A DNA stretch of 64,000 nucleotides from Pseudobacteriovorax antillogorgiicola (lineage in GTDB: Bacteria; Bdellovibrionota_B; Oligoflexia; Oligoflexales; Oligoflexaceae). Each line of letters starts with the position of its first letter. Positions within the stretch are counted from its first letter, which is position 1. The translations under genes and the position numbers were made by a program. The DNA lies in NCBI RefSeq assembly GCF_900177345.1, contig NZ_FWZT01000010.1, forward strand, positions 62,001 to 126,000, given 5' to 3'. Positions 45,974-55,813 of the stretch are shown here, in pieces. The notes beneath the pieces were generated by a model. It worked only from the letters and a program-made list of their open reading frames with translations. It searched no databases and was not told the origin of the DNA.

Positions 45974-48889
45974 ATGCGTTTTCTCCTGGGCCTGGCTATT
46001 TTTTTCAACTTTATAGTACCTCTTGCGGGTGCTGCAAGTTCGTGGCGTATCGAGCCGCAAGGAGATCTACCTAGCGATAAACTCCAGGAACTGCAGCACT
46101 TATGGCCAAAGATCGAGAATAATATCGACCTCAACAACCTCATGAACGAAATCAGTCGCCAAGGTTCCTTTGAACTCGTCGAGGCTTATCAAAGCGGCTC
46201 TCAAATAACGATTCGTGTCAAACGCGCTTATGAGATCCATCGCTTATCGATTCATACGACGACAAGAGAATTTAAGAAAAAAATTCAGTCGCTGATGCAT
46301 GTCTACAAGAATCAGGTGGACTCCGTCGAGGTTCGAAAGCGTATTGAGCGGGATATTCTCGCTTACCTCCATGGCCTTGGCTTTTTAAAGGCCAAGGTGA
46401 ACATCACTTCGTTTCCAGCGAATGACCAAGAAACCAAGCTGATCGTCAGTGTCGACGAAGATTTTCCTTGCCTCATTCGTGATATTCAACTTGGCTTTAA
46501 AATTCCAGGAGGTGTCGACTTTCCACTTGAGATTGGTGATATATGCGATAGCAGTAAAATAGATGGCGCAATTCGTGATTTTAAAGAATCACTCACCTTA
46601 GAAGGCTACAATCAATACAAAATTCTACCCCCTGAGATCAGATTTGATCCGCCGAGCAATTCTGCTTTAATCTATATAGCCGGTACGATTGGCAAAAAGA
46701 TTAAGGGCAAGGTTCGCAGCCCTCTCGCCAATCCACCACTTATACGGTTGATCCTCGGTGATAACTTGCATACTTTAGACGAAACGATCACAGATCCCAA
46801 CACCATGCGCACTGAGATCTACCGCAAGTTCCAAGACTCTGGATATCAAGATGTTAAAGTCAAAGAACCAGAAACCAGTCGACCAAAAGCGGATGAGGTA
46901 CTTTACACCTTCAATGTGGAGCCGGGACCAGAATACAAAATCACCGAGGTGCAAATCGAAGGGCTGACAGCATTGCAAAAAAATGAGGCTCTTGAAGCCA
47001 TGGGACTGTTCCCAAGCTTTGGCAACCCCCCGCTGCTGACTGAACCGAATATTCGCCAGGCGATCGACTCCCTTAGCAACACCTATTCAGAGAGAGGTTT
47101 TTGGAATGTAAAGGTCTACTATCCGAAGATCAAAAAGAATCCAAGCACGGCTGATGCTAAGTTATCTTTCGTTATCACCGAAGGCAAGCGTCGGGTTTTC
47201 GAAAGCTTAAGTATTCGCGGCAATCGCGCTTTTACGGAAGAGAAAATAAAGGAATATTTTGATGTAAAGCCTCAACAGCCTTTAACTTGGCGATCGATTG
47301 TAACGCTACAACAGGACTTACAAAAACTATATCGCGACGTAGGATACCTGTATGCCAAGATCAAGATCGACTTAATTCAAAATCGACGCTTCAGGGACAT
47401 ACAAACTAAAGTGTCGCTAAGTATTGAAGAAGGGCCTCGGGTCAAAATTGGTGAGATTACCATCAAAGGCCTTATCAAGACAAAGGATTATGTCGTAACC
47501 CGAGAACTATTGTTCCAAGAGGGCGATTGGTATTCTCCTCAAGACATTGATGATTCACGACAAGCTCTAATTGATTTAGGCCTTTTTAGCTCTATTAGCA
47601 TTTCAGCCACGGACTCATCTGATTTTTCAGAAGAGCGACTGATTATTCCTTACACCGTAACGGTGCGCGAGGCTAAACCAGGGCAGGTAAGCTTTGGTCC
47701 TGGATGGAGCTACGAAGATGGCGGAAGATTCTCCATGGACTCCTCTTACAACAACATTGAAGGCACTGCACGCCAAGTCTTTTTTAACGGATCTTATAGC
47801 CAAGAGATAAGCCAGAGTTCAATAGGCAACCGCAATCTACTCGGCTATAATCTTGGTTTGGGGTATATTGAGCCTTACCTACTAGACCTTCCCGTAAATG
47901 GAATCTTAACGTTTAGCCAAGGTGCTGAAGCTACTGATCAGCAGTGGGAATTAACGAAATCTATCCAAGCAACCTTGGCCCATAAATATTGGATTAGTTC
48001 AGACAAGCTTCGCTCAGAGCTTTTTACCCTTTATAAAACGACCCAGGAGAAGGCTGAGGAATCCGTCAGTGTCGCTTTTAAAACCGATGAGATTCAAATT
48101 CGTGAAGCTGGGGTAAGAACTATCTGGGACACCCGCAACGATCTTGGCTGGCCCACCCGAGGAGGGGTGATTAATGCTGAAACAAGCTGGGCTGACTTTA
48201 TTTTGGGTGGCGACACCAAGTATTTTCATTGGGCCCTAAGCACCAGCAAGTATCTTCAATTAGCGAAAAGCTTGGTCTTTGCAAGTCGAGTGAGCTTTGA
48301 GTCTTTCACTAATGTCATTCGATCTGAAACTAGCTTTGATATTTTGCCAACATCAGAACGTATCAAGTCTGGAGGCGCTGAAAGCAATCGCGGATTCAAG
48401 CTTGGCGACCTAGGGCCAGTGGTGGAGTACACGACGATCGATGGTGACGATGTAACCACGGAACAGCTTCGTGCCGGGGGTACCCAGGCATTTGCTATGG
48501 CTCTTGAACTGCGACTCCAGCTTTCAAACTCCTTTGGTATGACTGCATTTGTCGACAGCTCCAATACCTTTCTCACCAAAAAAGAAGAAGCCTTATTTAA
48601 AAATGAGTTGAGCGGTGACACCAGTTTGGTCGAGCCAAACCTATATGACAACAATCGCTACGAATTCTACAACTTGCTAAAAGACCCTAGTTTGATTTGG
48701 AAGCGCAACTACATCTCCTACGGCCTGGCTGCGAACTACTTGACCCCTTTGGGTTCCATTAATGTATCCTACGGCTTTCCTGTTGATCGATGTCCAATGG
48801 AGGGCGAGTGCCAGGTAAAGCGTGGTAACAGTTCCTACAAGTCGATTCGTGGCGGACAATTACAAATCAATGTGGGTACTAATTTTTGA
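45974..48889 (+). CDS. tamA: TamA/BamA-family outer-membrane protein
   Basis: 971 residues from the ATG at 45974 (GAG 5 nt upstream; a GTG at 45968 is also possible). Signal peptide LGLAIFFNFIVPLAGAA. Several POTRA repeats fill about residues 20-590, for example YKITEVQIEGLTAL, VFESLSIRGNRAF and VKIGEITIKGLIKT. A C-terminal Omp85 barrel of about 370 residues has RTIWDTRNDLGWPTRGG and ends in an aromatic residue (TNF). It is longer than E. coli TamA (577) and BamA (810). It follows tamB, so TamA is the likely role rather than BamA. Confidence 0.9.
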   Translation: MRFLLGLAIFFNFIVPLAGAASSWRIEPQGDLPSDKLQELQHLWPKIENNIDLNNLMNEISRQGSFELVEAYQSGSQITIRVKRAYEIHRLSIHTTTREFKKKIQSLMHVYKNQVDSVEVRKRIERDILAYLHGLGFLKAKVNITSFPANDQETKLIVSVDEDFPCLIRDIQLGFKIPGGVDFPLEIGDICDSSKIDGAIRDFKESLTLEGYNQYKILPPEIRFDPPSNSALIYIAGTIGKKIKGKVRSPLANPPLIRLILGDNLHTLDETITDPNTMRTEIYRKFQDSGYQDVKVKEPETSRPKADEVLYTFNVEPGPEYKITEVQIEGLTALQKNEALEAMGLFPSFGNPPLLTEPNIRQAIDSLSNTYSERGFWNVKVYYPKIKKNPSTADAKLSFVITEGKRRVFESLSIRGNRAFTEEKIKEYFDVKPQQPLTWRSIVTLQQDLQKLYRDVGYLYAKIKIDLIQNRRFRDIQTKVSLSIEEGPRVKIGEITIKGLIKTKDYVVTRELLFQEGDWYSPQDIDDSRQALIDLGLFSSISISATDSSDFSEERLIIPYTVTVREAKPGQVSFGPGWSYEDGGRFSMDSSYNNIEGTARQVFFNGSYSQEISQSSIGNRNLLGYNLGLGYIEPYLLDLPVNGILTFSQGAEATDQQWELTKSIQATLAHKYWISSDKLRSELFTLYKTTQEKAEESVSVAFKTDEIQIREAGVRTIWDTRNDLGWPTRGGVINAETSWADFILGGDTKYFHWALSTSKYLQLAKSLVFASRVSFESFTNVIRSETSFDILPTSERIKSGGAESNRGFKLGDLGPVVEYTTIDGDDVTTEQLRAGGTQAFAMALELRLQLSNSFGMTAFVDSSNTFLTKKEEALFKNELSGDTSLVEPNLYDNNRYEFYNLLKDPSLIWKRNYISYGLAANYLTPLGSINVSYGFPVDRCPMEGECQVKRGNSSYKSIRGGQLQINVGTNF

Positions 48890-49865
48890 TGCTCCAATCT
48901 TCGGCTTTCCACTTGTAGACAGAGGCGTTGCGATAGTTGTCAGGCCCTTGTGTTGAAAGCCAGAGATGATCCGATTCATCGATATGAATCCCTCTTACAA
49001 GTTGAAGTTTTTGCGGAACTTTCATCTCTCCCTGCAAAGGGATATGATGGCAGTTATCCCATCGAAACCCTAGAATGCGATGATTTTTTCGATCAGCCAT
49101 GAGCAAGAGCTTGCGATGTTGACTAATCGCTAGCCCAGATAGTTGTTTTTTCAATTCAGTTTTAAGACCTTCCACAAAGCAATTCCGCGTGATCATGCAA
49201 ACCAAGCCATCCTTGCGATTACAGTCCATTTTCAGAAGAGAGAAACCTGGTAGTCTAGTCGCTATAAGATATGAATCGTACCCTTGCCTTCGATGCCAAG
49301 ACGCAGGTAGGGGAGCCAAACCGGAGATCATAGGCTCGTCACCTCCCCAATCGACCAGCCTTTTTAAGAATTCTTTTCTGGCTGCTGCTGTCTCCTGACC
49401 AGTAGGTTCACCACGGCTATCAGAGGCTGGTTTAAAGAGGTCGAGAATGATATCAGAATACTCAGTAACCCGGCCATCCTTCACTGAGACCATGGCGACC
49501 CTCTTCTTTCGTGCTTCAATCATGATAAAGCGATCACGAAACGGTGCCAACCAATGCCAGTAGCCGCGAACGACAGACTTTGGAAAGAGTATTCGTTCAG
49601 CACCAGCGGTGTCACTGTCTCGATTACCAAAGGCGTACCCTTGCGGCCCAGGGTTTGGATTATACTGAGACTTGATCATAAAGTTGTCGAAATAAGGAGT
49701 CGCAAGGATTTCACCTTTTGACCGCCAAAGACCGACAACGTCTTTGGTCACAGTGACCTGAGAGTGTTGAATCTTTGTAAAGGATAAGGGTTTAGCCCTG
49801 GCAGTTGAATAGCTTACAACACCTGCTAACAAAAGAATCACAGTATGAAAGCCTAAGATCTGCAT
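48879..49865 (-). CDS. Exported hypothetical protein, beta-propeller-like
   Basis: 328 residues from the ATG at 49865, which has AAAGGA just upstream and begins a signal peptide (ILGFHTVILLLAGVVSY, cut near TARAKP). The mature part shows repeated short beta-hairpin blocks, e.g. RDRFIMIEARKKRVAMVSV, HRKLLLMADRKNHRILGFRW and SDHLWLSTQGPDNY, suggesting an NHL/propeller-like fold. Function unknown. Its 3' end overlaps the tamA stop by 11 nt on the opposite strand and its 5' end is 56 nt from the divergent gene, so the two share a promoter region. Confidence 0.72.
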   Translation of the reverse strand: MQILGFHTVILLLAGVVSYSTARAKPLSFTKIQHSQVTVTKDVVGLWRSKGEILATPYFDNFMIKSQYNPNPGPQGYAFGNRDSDTAGAERILFPKSVVRGYWHWLAPFRDRFIMIEARKKRVAMVSVKDGRVTEYSDIILDLFKPASDSRGEPTGQETAAARKEFLKRLVDWGGDEPMISGLAPLPASWHRRQGYDSYLIATRLPGFSLLKMDCNRKDGLVCMITRNCFVEGLKTELKKQLSGLAISQHRKLLLMADRKNHRILGFRWDNCHHIPLQGEMKVPQKLQLVRGIHIDESDHLWLSTQGPDNYRNASVYKWKAEDWSIKN

Positions 49866-49921
49866 GAGTCCTTTCCAGATATGATAAACTATATCGTGTA
49901 TGATCGACCCTCTTCTTCCCA

Positions 49922-52438
49922 ATGGAACTCGAAATGACAAATAAAATGTTACAAGAGTACATAAATCAACCTAGTAGCCGCGCCAGAATCAAAAAATTAG
50001 AGATGATGCGGGAAGAGGACCTATGGTTACCCATATCGCTAGCTAACGATCTCATGTGCCTCAGACTAGGTGACGCCGAGAAGACAGCTATCATTCGCAG
50101 CACGTCCAGCAAGAATAACCTTGCATTTGAAGATTTTCTCACTCGCAACGTCAGCAACTGGAACCAAAATATTGCGAGCTGCGGCCTGTGGGAATGGGCC
50201 ATCCGCTCCGACGGTATTCTCTGGCACCGTTCGATTCCTCTCAGTCACGACCCCCATCTTTCCCAACGGGTGAGCTACACCCTCTTAGACCTAGCTTGGT
50301 ACGGCGCAGGGGCTAAGGTGGTGGAGAACTTTATCGGTTGGGAGGGGCTTGAAGAGATGTCTCCCGCCTTTCTTTCACTCATGTTTTATCGGTCTTTACA
50401 ATGGAACGTTGAGTCGGAGCGATTTAAAAAGATTGCCTTGAATTCATTGAAAAAAGTCTATGGTGTGAACGCTCCCCCAGAGCGAACTATCCCTTACTAT
50501 CTTGCTTATCTTTACCGCTATGACTTCAATGCGACCAAAAAGCTACAACACGAGCATAGTATTTCAGGAATTTGGACTCAATTTCATGGCTCCGTTTGTG
50601 ATGAAATTGAAAGTGGTAAGCGCTTGAACTGCCTTCATGAGATCAGCCAAAAAAAGTCTACTAAAGCCAGTGAAGCTCAGCTTTTGAAGTACTGGCCTAT
50701 GATCTGGGAGCGTCACCAGATTGAGGTCGACGCCCTATGTTGGATCTTTGCTGAACTTGCTGGTGGTCGCCTAAAAACCTTGGGTGAGCAGTCTTGGGAG
50801 ATATTTTCCGGGATCCCGAGCGATAATCTCCTAAAGTCATTAAAAGCCTGCAAGACCAGCGACCAATTTCTTGCAGCCATTCGAATTATTGGCAACCTCA
50901 TTCACGTCAGCCAAAGGGACGAGCTGCTTGATTGTATTCGGGAGTTTGTGACCAAAGCGGAGAACCCTGCAGATTTCATTGGAAGTCTGCCCCAGCGATT
51001 TTCAACAGGCCTTAACACATCTTCAAAAGGCACCAGTACCTTTGACCGTATCTTAGATGAGCAAGCACAGACGCTTAAAAATGCTCACAATGTGCTGTTT
51101 ACAGAGGTATACGACGCTTATACAGAAAAAACGGAAGATGATCGCGATGCTGTGCCCCGCCAAGCATTCTTTAATCTTGCTTACCGAAACCTTAAGCCAA
51201 AGAAAATCCCCAAGGAAAATGAATACTGGGCAGAACTGATTGCAGCTTGGCAGGACCCGAAAGTTGATAAACTTGATCATTTATCCCAGCTAGCCCGACA
51301 GTCACCGTCCTTGTATCAAATCTGCTTCATCGACACTTTAAGCCGTTTCAAAGGCATCGACAATGCGGCTCTTAAGCTTCTCGATTACATTCGCAGTCAG
51401 GAAGAGGATGTACTTCGGGCGATTATTCATGCCCTTTCTGGAATCAATACCAATCGCTCGATTCAAGAGTTGGTCGCCTTTCTCACCAGGCCCAATGTTA
51501 GCTTTCACCTTCAGATGGAGATCACACAAGTTCTGCAGGAGGCTGACCTAGCGTTGCTACAATCAGAGCTACGAAGTGCTATCAACGATCTGAAATACGA
51601 CGGAACCGGTGACAACCCAGTGTGGGAGCTACGGGAAGCAATCTCCTCACTCCTACTTATTGAGGAGCCTGAGGAACCAAAAACCGACGAAAGCAGCACA
51701 AGTTCAGCTGACTTGCCAACTACAGAGAAACTTGATCATCATCTGCAAACTAAGCTTAAGGACTATGGCCTTCTTTCTGGAGAAGCTAAACGAGCCCTGC
51801 GAACCGCCCAGTTCTTCCATCTACAAGTGGAGACTTCGGGTAACTTGAAAACCATCGATCTGAGTCCGGCCATCGATATGCAGTACAAAGCGCTTGAGCT
51901 GAGTTTCCGTGAAAAATTCGAGGACTCTACAGGCAACCTTATCCGTCAGGGGATACTGCAAAGAAAATTGGATGTTATAGGCTACGCGCGCCCTATCCCT
52001 AGAGCCATGGATGAGTTTGAACATTACATCGAGAGCTTGCCGATCATTAACACGATTCCATTCTTTAGTCGTTTCAAGCTCAGAAAGATGCTTCGTGCCA
52101 TATGCCAATTCAGACCAGGGCGTCGCTTCACCTTAGATGGATTGAAAGCCTTCGCCCTATTCTTCATCTGCTTTTCTAGAAAAGAATGCCGATACGGTTT
52201 GAACAACCTCTTTCCCTTGCCTAGCATGACCGACGAGGAGCTTTTCGATTTTTGTAAGTCCCTCCATGTTTTCCAGGACTTTCGGAACCGCGCCGCCCAT
52301 GAAGGATTCCACCCAGATGCCAGCAACGACCTCGCTGGGATCTGGGAAGACACTGCAAAGATTGTCGAGAATATGATTCGCGTTCAAAAAATTATTGCTG
52401 GGAGCACCGAGCTTGCCAGCTACCAGACCGGCGCTTAG
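49922..52438 (+). CDS. Large helical-repeat protein with HEPN-like C-terminus
   Basis: 838 residues (the start is uncertain; an ATG at 49934 with GGAA upstream is equally likely). No signal or membrane segment. Most of the protein is helical with HEAT-like repeats between about 300 and 580, e.g. NAALKLLDYIRSQEEDVLRAI. The last 120 residues form a separate compact helical domain with R788-N-R-A-A-H793, an Rx4H motif in FRNRAAHEGFHPD as in HEPN-type domains (some are RNases, some not). An acidic linker lies near residue 585. Context: tamA and fabG nearby. No toxin/antitoxin partner seen. Confidence 0.6.
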   Translation: MELEMTNKMLQEYINQPSSRARIKKLEMMREEDLWLPISLANDLMCLRLGDAEKTAIIRSTSSKNNLAFEDFLTRNVSNWNQNIASCGLWEWAIRSDGILWHRSIPLSHDPHLSQRVSYTLLDLAWYGAGAKVVENFIGWEGLEEMSPAFLSLMFYRSLQWNVESERFKKIALNSLKKVYGVNAPPERTIPYYLAYLYRYDFNATKKLQHEHSISGIWTQFHGSVCDEIESGKRLNCLHEISQKKSTKASEAQLLKYWPMIWERHQIEVDALCWIFAELAGGRLKTLGEQSWEIFSGIPSDNLLKSLKACKTSDQFLAAIRIIGNLIHVSQRDELLDCIREFVTKAENPADFIGSLPQRFSTGLNTSSKGTSTFDRILDEQAQTLKNAHNVLFTEVYDAYTEKTEDDRDAVPRQAFFNLAYRNLKPKKIPKENEYWAELIAAWQDPKVDKLDHLSQLARQSPSLYQICFIDTLSRFKGIDNAALKLLDYIRSQEEDVLRAIIHALSGINTNRSIQELVAFLTRPNVSFHLQMEITQVLQEADLALLQSELRSAINDLKYDGTGDNPVWELREAISSLLLIEEPEEPKTDESSTSSADLPTTEKLDHHLQTKLKDYGLLSGEAKRALRTAQFFHLQVETSGNLKTIDLSPAIDMQYKALELSFREKFEDSTGNLIRQGILQRKLDVIGYARPIPRAMDEFEHYIESLPIINTIPFFSRFKLRKMLRAICQFRPGRRFTLDGLKAFALFFICFSRKECRYGLNNLFPLPSMTDEELFDFCKSLHVFQDFRNRAAHEGFHPDASNDLAGIWEDTAKIVENMIRVQKIIAGSTELASYQTGA

Positions 52439-52535
52439 ACGCCAGTGATACCATGTAAAGCCCATGTAAAAGAACGCTGGAGGATAGGCCTTCAGCTTGC
52501 TCCCCCCCAGAAAATCGTGATATCCCATCGATAGA

Positions 52536-52611
52536 CCAATTCTCAGCTTGGTGCTTTATACGTCCAAAAGAATTGGGCTTTTCGAAGTATTGCCAGGGAG
52601 TATTGCCCTGG
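52536..52611 (+). promoter_or_regulatory. Repeats upstream of the fabG-KAS III pair
   Basis: Three repeat features lie within 100 nt of the fabG start: the inverted pair CCAATTC (52536-52542) and GAATTGG (52570-52576), the inverted pair CCAGGG / CCCTGG (52593-52598, 52606-52611), and a direct repeat AGTATTGCC (52587-52595, 52600-52608). They could be operators for a fatty-acid or other regulator. Confidence 0.35.
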
Positions 52612-52637
52612 TGGGATTGACTAAAGGGAGGTGAGGT

Positions 52638-53366
52638 ATGACAGATCTAGTGGCTTTAGTCACAGGGGCATCACGAGGAATTGGTCGGGCTTGTGCCGAG
52701 GAACTGGGCCGCCAGGGCTACAAAGTGGCGATCCACTACCGAGGTAACGAAGACTTGGCTCGACAAGTAGCTGAATCTATTCCAGGGTCAAAGATATTTC
52801 AGGCCGATGTTGCAGAGGAAGAGCAGTGCAAAGCTCTCATTAAATCTGTAAAAGAAGAATTTGGTCGGATTGATGTACTAGTCAACAACGCAGGAATGAG
52901 CATCGATCAGGTTCTGACCTTTGCTAAGCCTGCTGATTTTGAACGTCTATTGGACGTTAACGTCAAGTCTGTGTTCAACCTCTCTAAGCTCGTATCTAAA
53001 GTGATGATCAAGCAGAAAAAGGGTTCGATTATCAATCTCACCTCCGTAGTTGGCCACACTGGCAATGGAGGACAGAGCATGTACGCAGCAACTAAGGGAG
53101 CAATCACCTCCTTCACCAAAAGCATTGCGAGCGATTTAGCAGGCTTTGGAATCCGTGCAAACTGTGTTGCTCCAGGTTTCATTGAAACCGATATGACCAA
53201 TGCCTTACCTGAAGAAGTCAAAGAAGCCATCCTTAAGAAAGTGCCTCTCAAGCGCCTAGGGACAGGGAATGAAGTGGCAAAGACTGTTCATTTCTTAGCC
53301 TCTGATGCCTCGTCTTATGTCACTGGCAGTACCATTCACGTTAACGGTGGCATGTTCACAAACTGA
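52638..53366 (+). CDS. fabG: 3-oxoacyl-ACP reductase-like short-chain dehydrogenase
   Basis: 242 residues, the FabG size. SDR hallmarks: TGASRGIG near residue 9, VLVNNAG near 80, a catalytic Ser in INLTSVVGHTGNGGQ, and YAATKGA with the Tyr-x3-Lys pair. The C-terminal GSTIHVNGGMFTN is typical of FabG. It reduces 3-oxoacyl-ACP with NADPH. A GGGAGG site sits 6 nt before the ATG. It is followed by a KAS III gene at 12 nt, which suggests a dedicated chain-building pair rather than the housekeeping fab cluster, as acpP, fabD and fabF are not adjacent. Substrate uncertain. Confidence 0.88.
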   Translation: MTDLVALVTGASRGIGRACAEELGRQGYKVAIHYRGNEDLARQVAESIPGSKIFQADVAEEEQCKALIKSVKEEFGRIDVLVNNAGMSIDQVLTFAKPADFERLLDVNVKSVFNLSKLVSKVMIKQKKGSIINLTSVVGHTGNGGQSMYAATKGAITSFTKSIASDLAGFGIRANCVAPGFIETDMTNALPEEVKEAILKKVPLKRLGTGNEVAKTVHFLASDASSYVTGSTIHVNGGMFTN

Positions 53367-53378
53367 GGAGTTAACCTT

Positions 53379-54389
53379 ATGAGTCGTCCTCAGGCCTTTA
53401 TTCATGGGATGGGTCACTACCATCCCAATACTGTTTTAAACAATGATTTCTTTGATGAACTCGATATCGGTTCAGATGCTCAGTGGGTGGAAGACCGAAC
53501 AGGAATCCGATCCCGCAGAAGTGTTCTTACGGTTTCAGATCTCATTGCGATGAAAGAGCAGCGAACCACCTTAACGGAGCTTCGTGCGCAAGGGCGCGTT
53601 CAGTCCATCGCTGATATTGCCGAACTCGCTTGGAAAAACCTTCAGGAAAATACCAAGCACAGCTTTGCAGACCCTGATCTAGTAATCTGTGGAACTTCGG
53701 TTCCTGACTATGCTATCCCTGCCAACGCCTGCACTATCTCCCAACGTTTGGGCTTTCCGTCAGCAAGTTTCGATGCAAACTCAGCGTGCAGCTCATTTGT
53801 CGTTAATATGCACCTGGCCCGAGGCCTTGTTCACAGTGGGTTGAATCAAAAAATCGCAATTTTTAACCCCGAGCGATACTCTCTGAGAATCGACTTTCGG
53901 GATAAAAATTCTTGTGTTCTTTTTGGCGATGGCTCTGCGTGCTCGTATCTATCCCATGAACCGAAACCTGGCAGCCTCAAGGTCGTAGACACCTTCATCG
54001 CTAGCGACCCTGAAGGCTATGAACTTGTGCAAATTCCTGATGATGGCTATTTCTCCCAGAACGGCCGCGCTGTTCAAAAGTTTGCTATCACCCGCACAAT
54101 CGAAGCGACACGAGCAATCATGGATCGCAATCAGCTAGGGCCTGATGATATCCATTACTTCGCTGGACATCAGGCAAACTTACGCATGATTACGTCCGCA
54201 ACGGAAAGGCTTGGCTTCGATCCAGATAAGCACATTTTTAATGTCGATGAGTATGGAAACCAAGGTGCAGCAGGAGCACCGGCTGTACTATCCATGAACT
54301 GGAATCGCTTTAAAACCGGTGATCGTATTATCGTAACTGTCGTTGGTAGCGGCTTGACTTGGGGTGCTGCGCTACTAGAAAAAACCTAG
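53379..54389 (+). CDS. 3-oxoacyl-ACP synthase III family protein
   Basis: 336 residues. Thiolase-fold KAS III catalytic triad is present: C137 in NSACSSF, H264 in GHQANLR, and N294 in EYGNQGAAGAP. KAS III condenses an acyl-CoA starter with malonyl-ACP; related enzymes make secondary metabolites or beta-lactones. An insertion near residues 52-75 (SDLIAMKEQRTTL) differs from E. coli FabH. GGAG lies 8 nt before the ATG. The stop is 2 nt from the convergent tolB stop. Whether it is the housekeeping FabH or a specialised paralogue cannot be told. Confidence 0.85.
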   Translation: MSRPQAFIHGMGHYHPNTVLNNDFFDELDIGSDAQWVEDRTGIRSRRSVLTVSDLIAMKEQRTTLTELRAQGRVQSIADIAELAWKNLQENTKHSFADPDLVICGTSVPDYAIPANACTISQRLGFPSASFDANSACSSFVVNMHLARGLVHSGLNQKIAIFNPERYSLRIDFRDKNSCVLFGDGSACSYLSHEPKPGSLKVVDTFIASDPEGYELVQIPDDGYFSQNGRAVQKFAITRTIEATRAIMDRNQLGPDDIHYFAGHQANLRMITSATERLGFDPDKHIFNVDEYGNQGAAGAPAVLSMNWNRFKTGDRIIVTVVGSGLTWGAALLEKT

Positions 54390-54391
54390 CA

Positions 54392-55804
54392 TCACTGGAC
54401 TAAATCCTGCCTTGGGCCTGACCAATGAGGCGTTTGGACTTCAAAAAGAGGAATCTCCAAGCGCTTCTGCCCGCTGCCATCACGATTCATAATAAACAAC
54501 CCCGGCTCTCCCTTAGAATTGCTTTGCCCAATACGATTGCTCTGAAAGGCAATCATCTGACCATTGGGCGACCAACTAGGACTCTCATTATCACCGGTCT
54601 TCAGTGTTAGACGCTCCAGCTGGGAACCGTCGGGATTCATGATGAAGATATCATATCGGTCGATATCCTTATCGTAGCCACCAAAGATGATTTTATCAGA
54701 TTCTGGAGACCATGCGGGGGTTGAATTATACCAGCCAGCATAGGTTAGTCTCTTATCGCGAACCACTCGCGATTCACTGCCATTAGCAAGAGTTCCCACG
54801 AAAATATGAGGATTACCATAGCGACCCGAAACAAAGGCAATGTACTTGCCATCAGGGGAGTACTTTGGATCGACATCTAGCCCAGAGCCTTTGATAAGCA
54901 GCTTGCGTTTGCCACCCTTGCTGGGCAAGACATAAATATCTGTATCTCCACCATTGGAAGCGGTGTAGGCAATGTATGTGCCATCTGGCGACCAATTAGC
55001 GCCGCTGTTAAGGCCACGGGTTTGAGTCAAGCGCCGCTTGCTGCCATCCTGAGTATCGTAAATGTAGATATGAGGATTTCCACCTTCAAATGAAGTGTAG
55101 GCAATATAGCGACCATCCGGGCTCCAAGCAGGAGACAGGTGTGGTTCTTCCCCAGTTGTAATCTGTTTAAGGTTACTGCCGTCATAGTCAGAGATAAAGA
55201 TCTGCTTAGCACTACCTTTTTCGCGGCGCCCCACAAAGGTAAGCTTGCTGGAGAAGATGCCTGGCTTGCCTGTGTAAGCCTCCAAAACGAAGTCTGCGTA
55301 GCGTCTAACAGTTGTTGTGAAGTCTTTCACGTCGGTAAACTCTTTAGCAACAAGCTGCTTGTTCCGTGTGACATCGAAAGTTTTCAAAGTAACGGTTAGC
55401 TTTCCTTCTTTAGACTCCATGGAGCCCAAGGTCAAAGACTCGACCCCTAGGGTTCGCCACTGCACTGTTTCAGGACCAGATAACTTGATCATGTCGGTGA
55501 GCCAAGCCTTTCCGTCTTTCGATTGGCGTTCACCAATCATCTTACCCATGTAATCTTCGTAGGCTTGAGACGCCACCACATTGAAGAACCCAGAGAAGGT
55601 AAGTAGCTCCGCAAGCTTGGTATGAGTCTTTGATTGAAAGGTTTCTGCCAGTGCACCAGTAGCCTGATTGTTGGTGATGGCAGGTGTTGCTACAAGCACC
55701 TTGCGAAACGAGGGATTGTCGATATTGACAATCAATGGTTGTGAGCCGTGAGCCACGGAGCCTGCGATCATGATTAGCATCGAAAACATTAGTCTGAGCA
55801 TCAT
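54392..55804 (-). CDS. tolB: Tol-Pal system beta-propeller protein TolB
   Basis: 470 residues. A signal peptide (MLRLMFSMLIMIAGSVAHGS) exports it to the periplasm. After an N-terminal alpha/beta domain, six blades contain the repeated SPDGRYIAYTS / SPDGTYIAYTA / SPDGKYIAFVS pattern. TolB links TolA to Pal and pulls the outer membrane in at division. GAGG lies 7 nt before the ATG. Its stop faces the KAS III stop 2 nt away. No pal gene follows, unlike the usual tol operon. Confidence 0.94.
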   Translation of the reverse strand: MMLRLMFSMLIMIAGSVAHGSQPLIVNIDNPSFRKVLVATPAITNNQATGALAETFQSKTHTKLAELLTFSGFFNVVASQAYEDYMGKMIGERQSKDGKAWLTDMIKLSGPETVQWRTLGVESLTLGSMESKEGKLTVTLKTFDVTRNKQLVAKEFTDVKDFTTTVRRYADFVLEAYTGKPGIFSSKLTFVGRREKGSAKQIFISDYDGSNLKQITTGEEPHLSPAWSPDGRYIAYTSFEGGNPHIYIYDTQDGSKRRLTQTRGLNSGANWSPDGTYIAYTASNGGDTDIYVLPSKGGKRKLLIKGSGLDVDPKYSPDGKYIAFVSGRYGNPHIFVGTLANGSESRVVRDKRLTYAGWYNSTPAWSPESDKIIFGGYDKDIDRYDIFIMNPDGSQLERLTLKTGDNESPSWSPNGQMIAFQSNRIGQSNSKGEPGLFIMNRDGSGQKRLEIPLFEVQTPHWSGPRQDLVQ

Positions 55805-55813
55805 AGCCCTACC

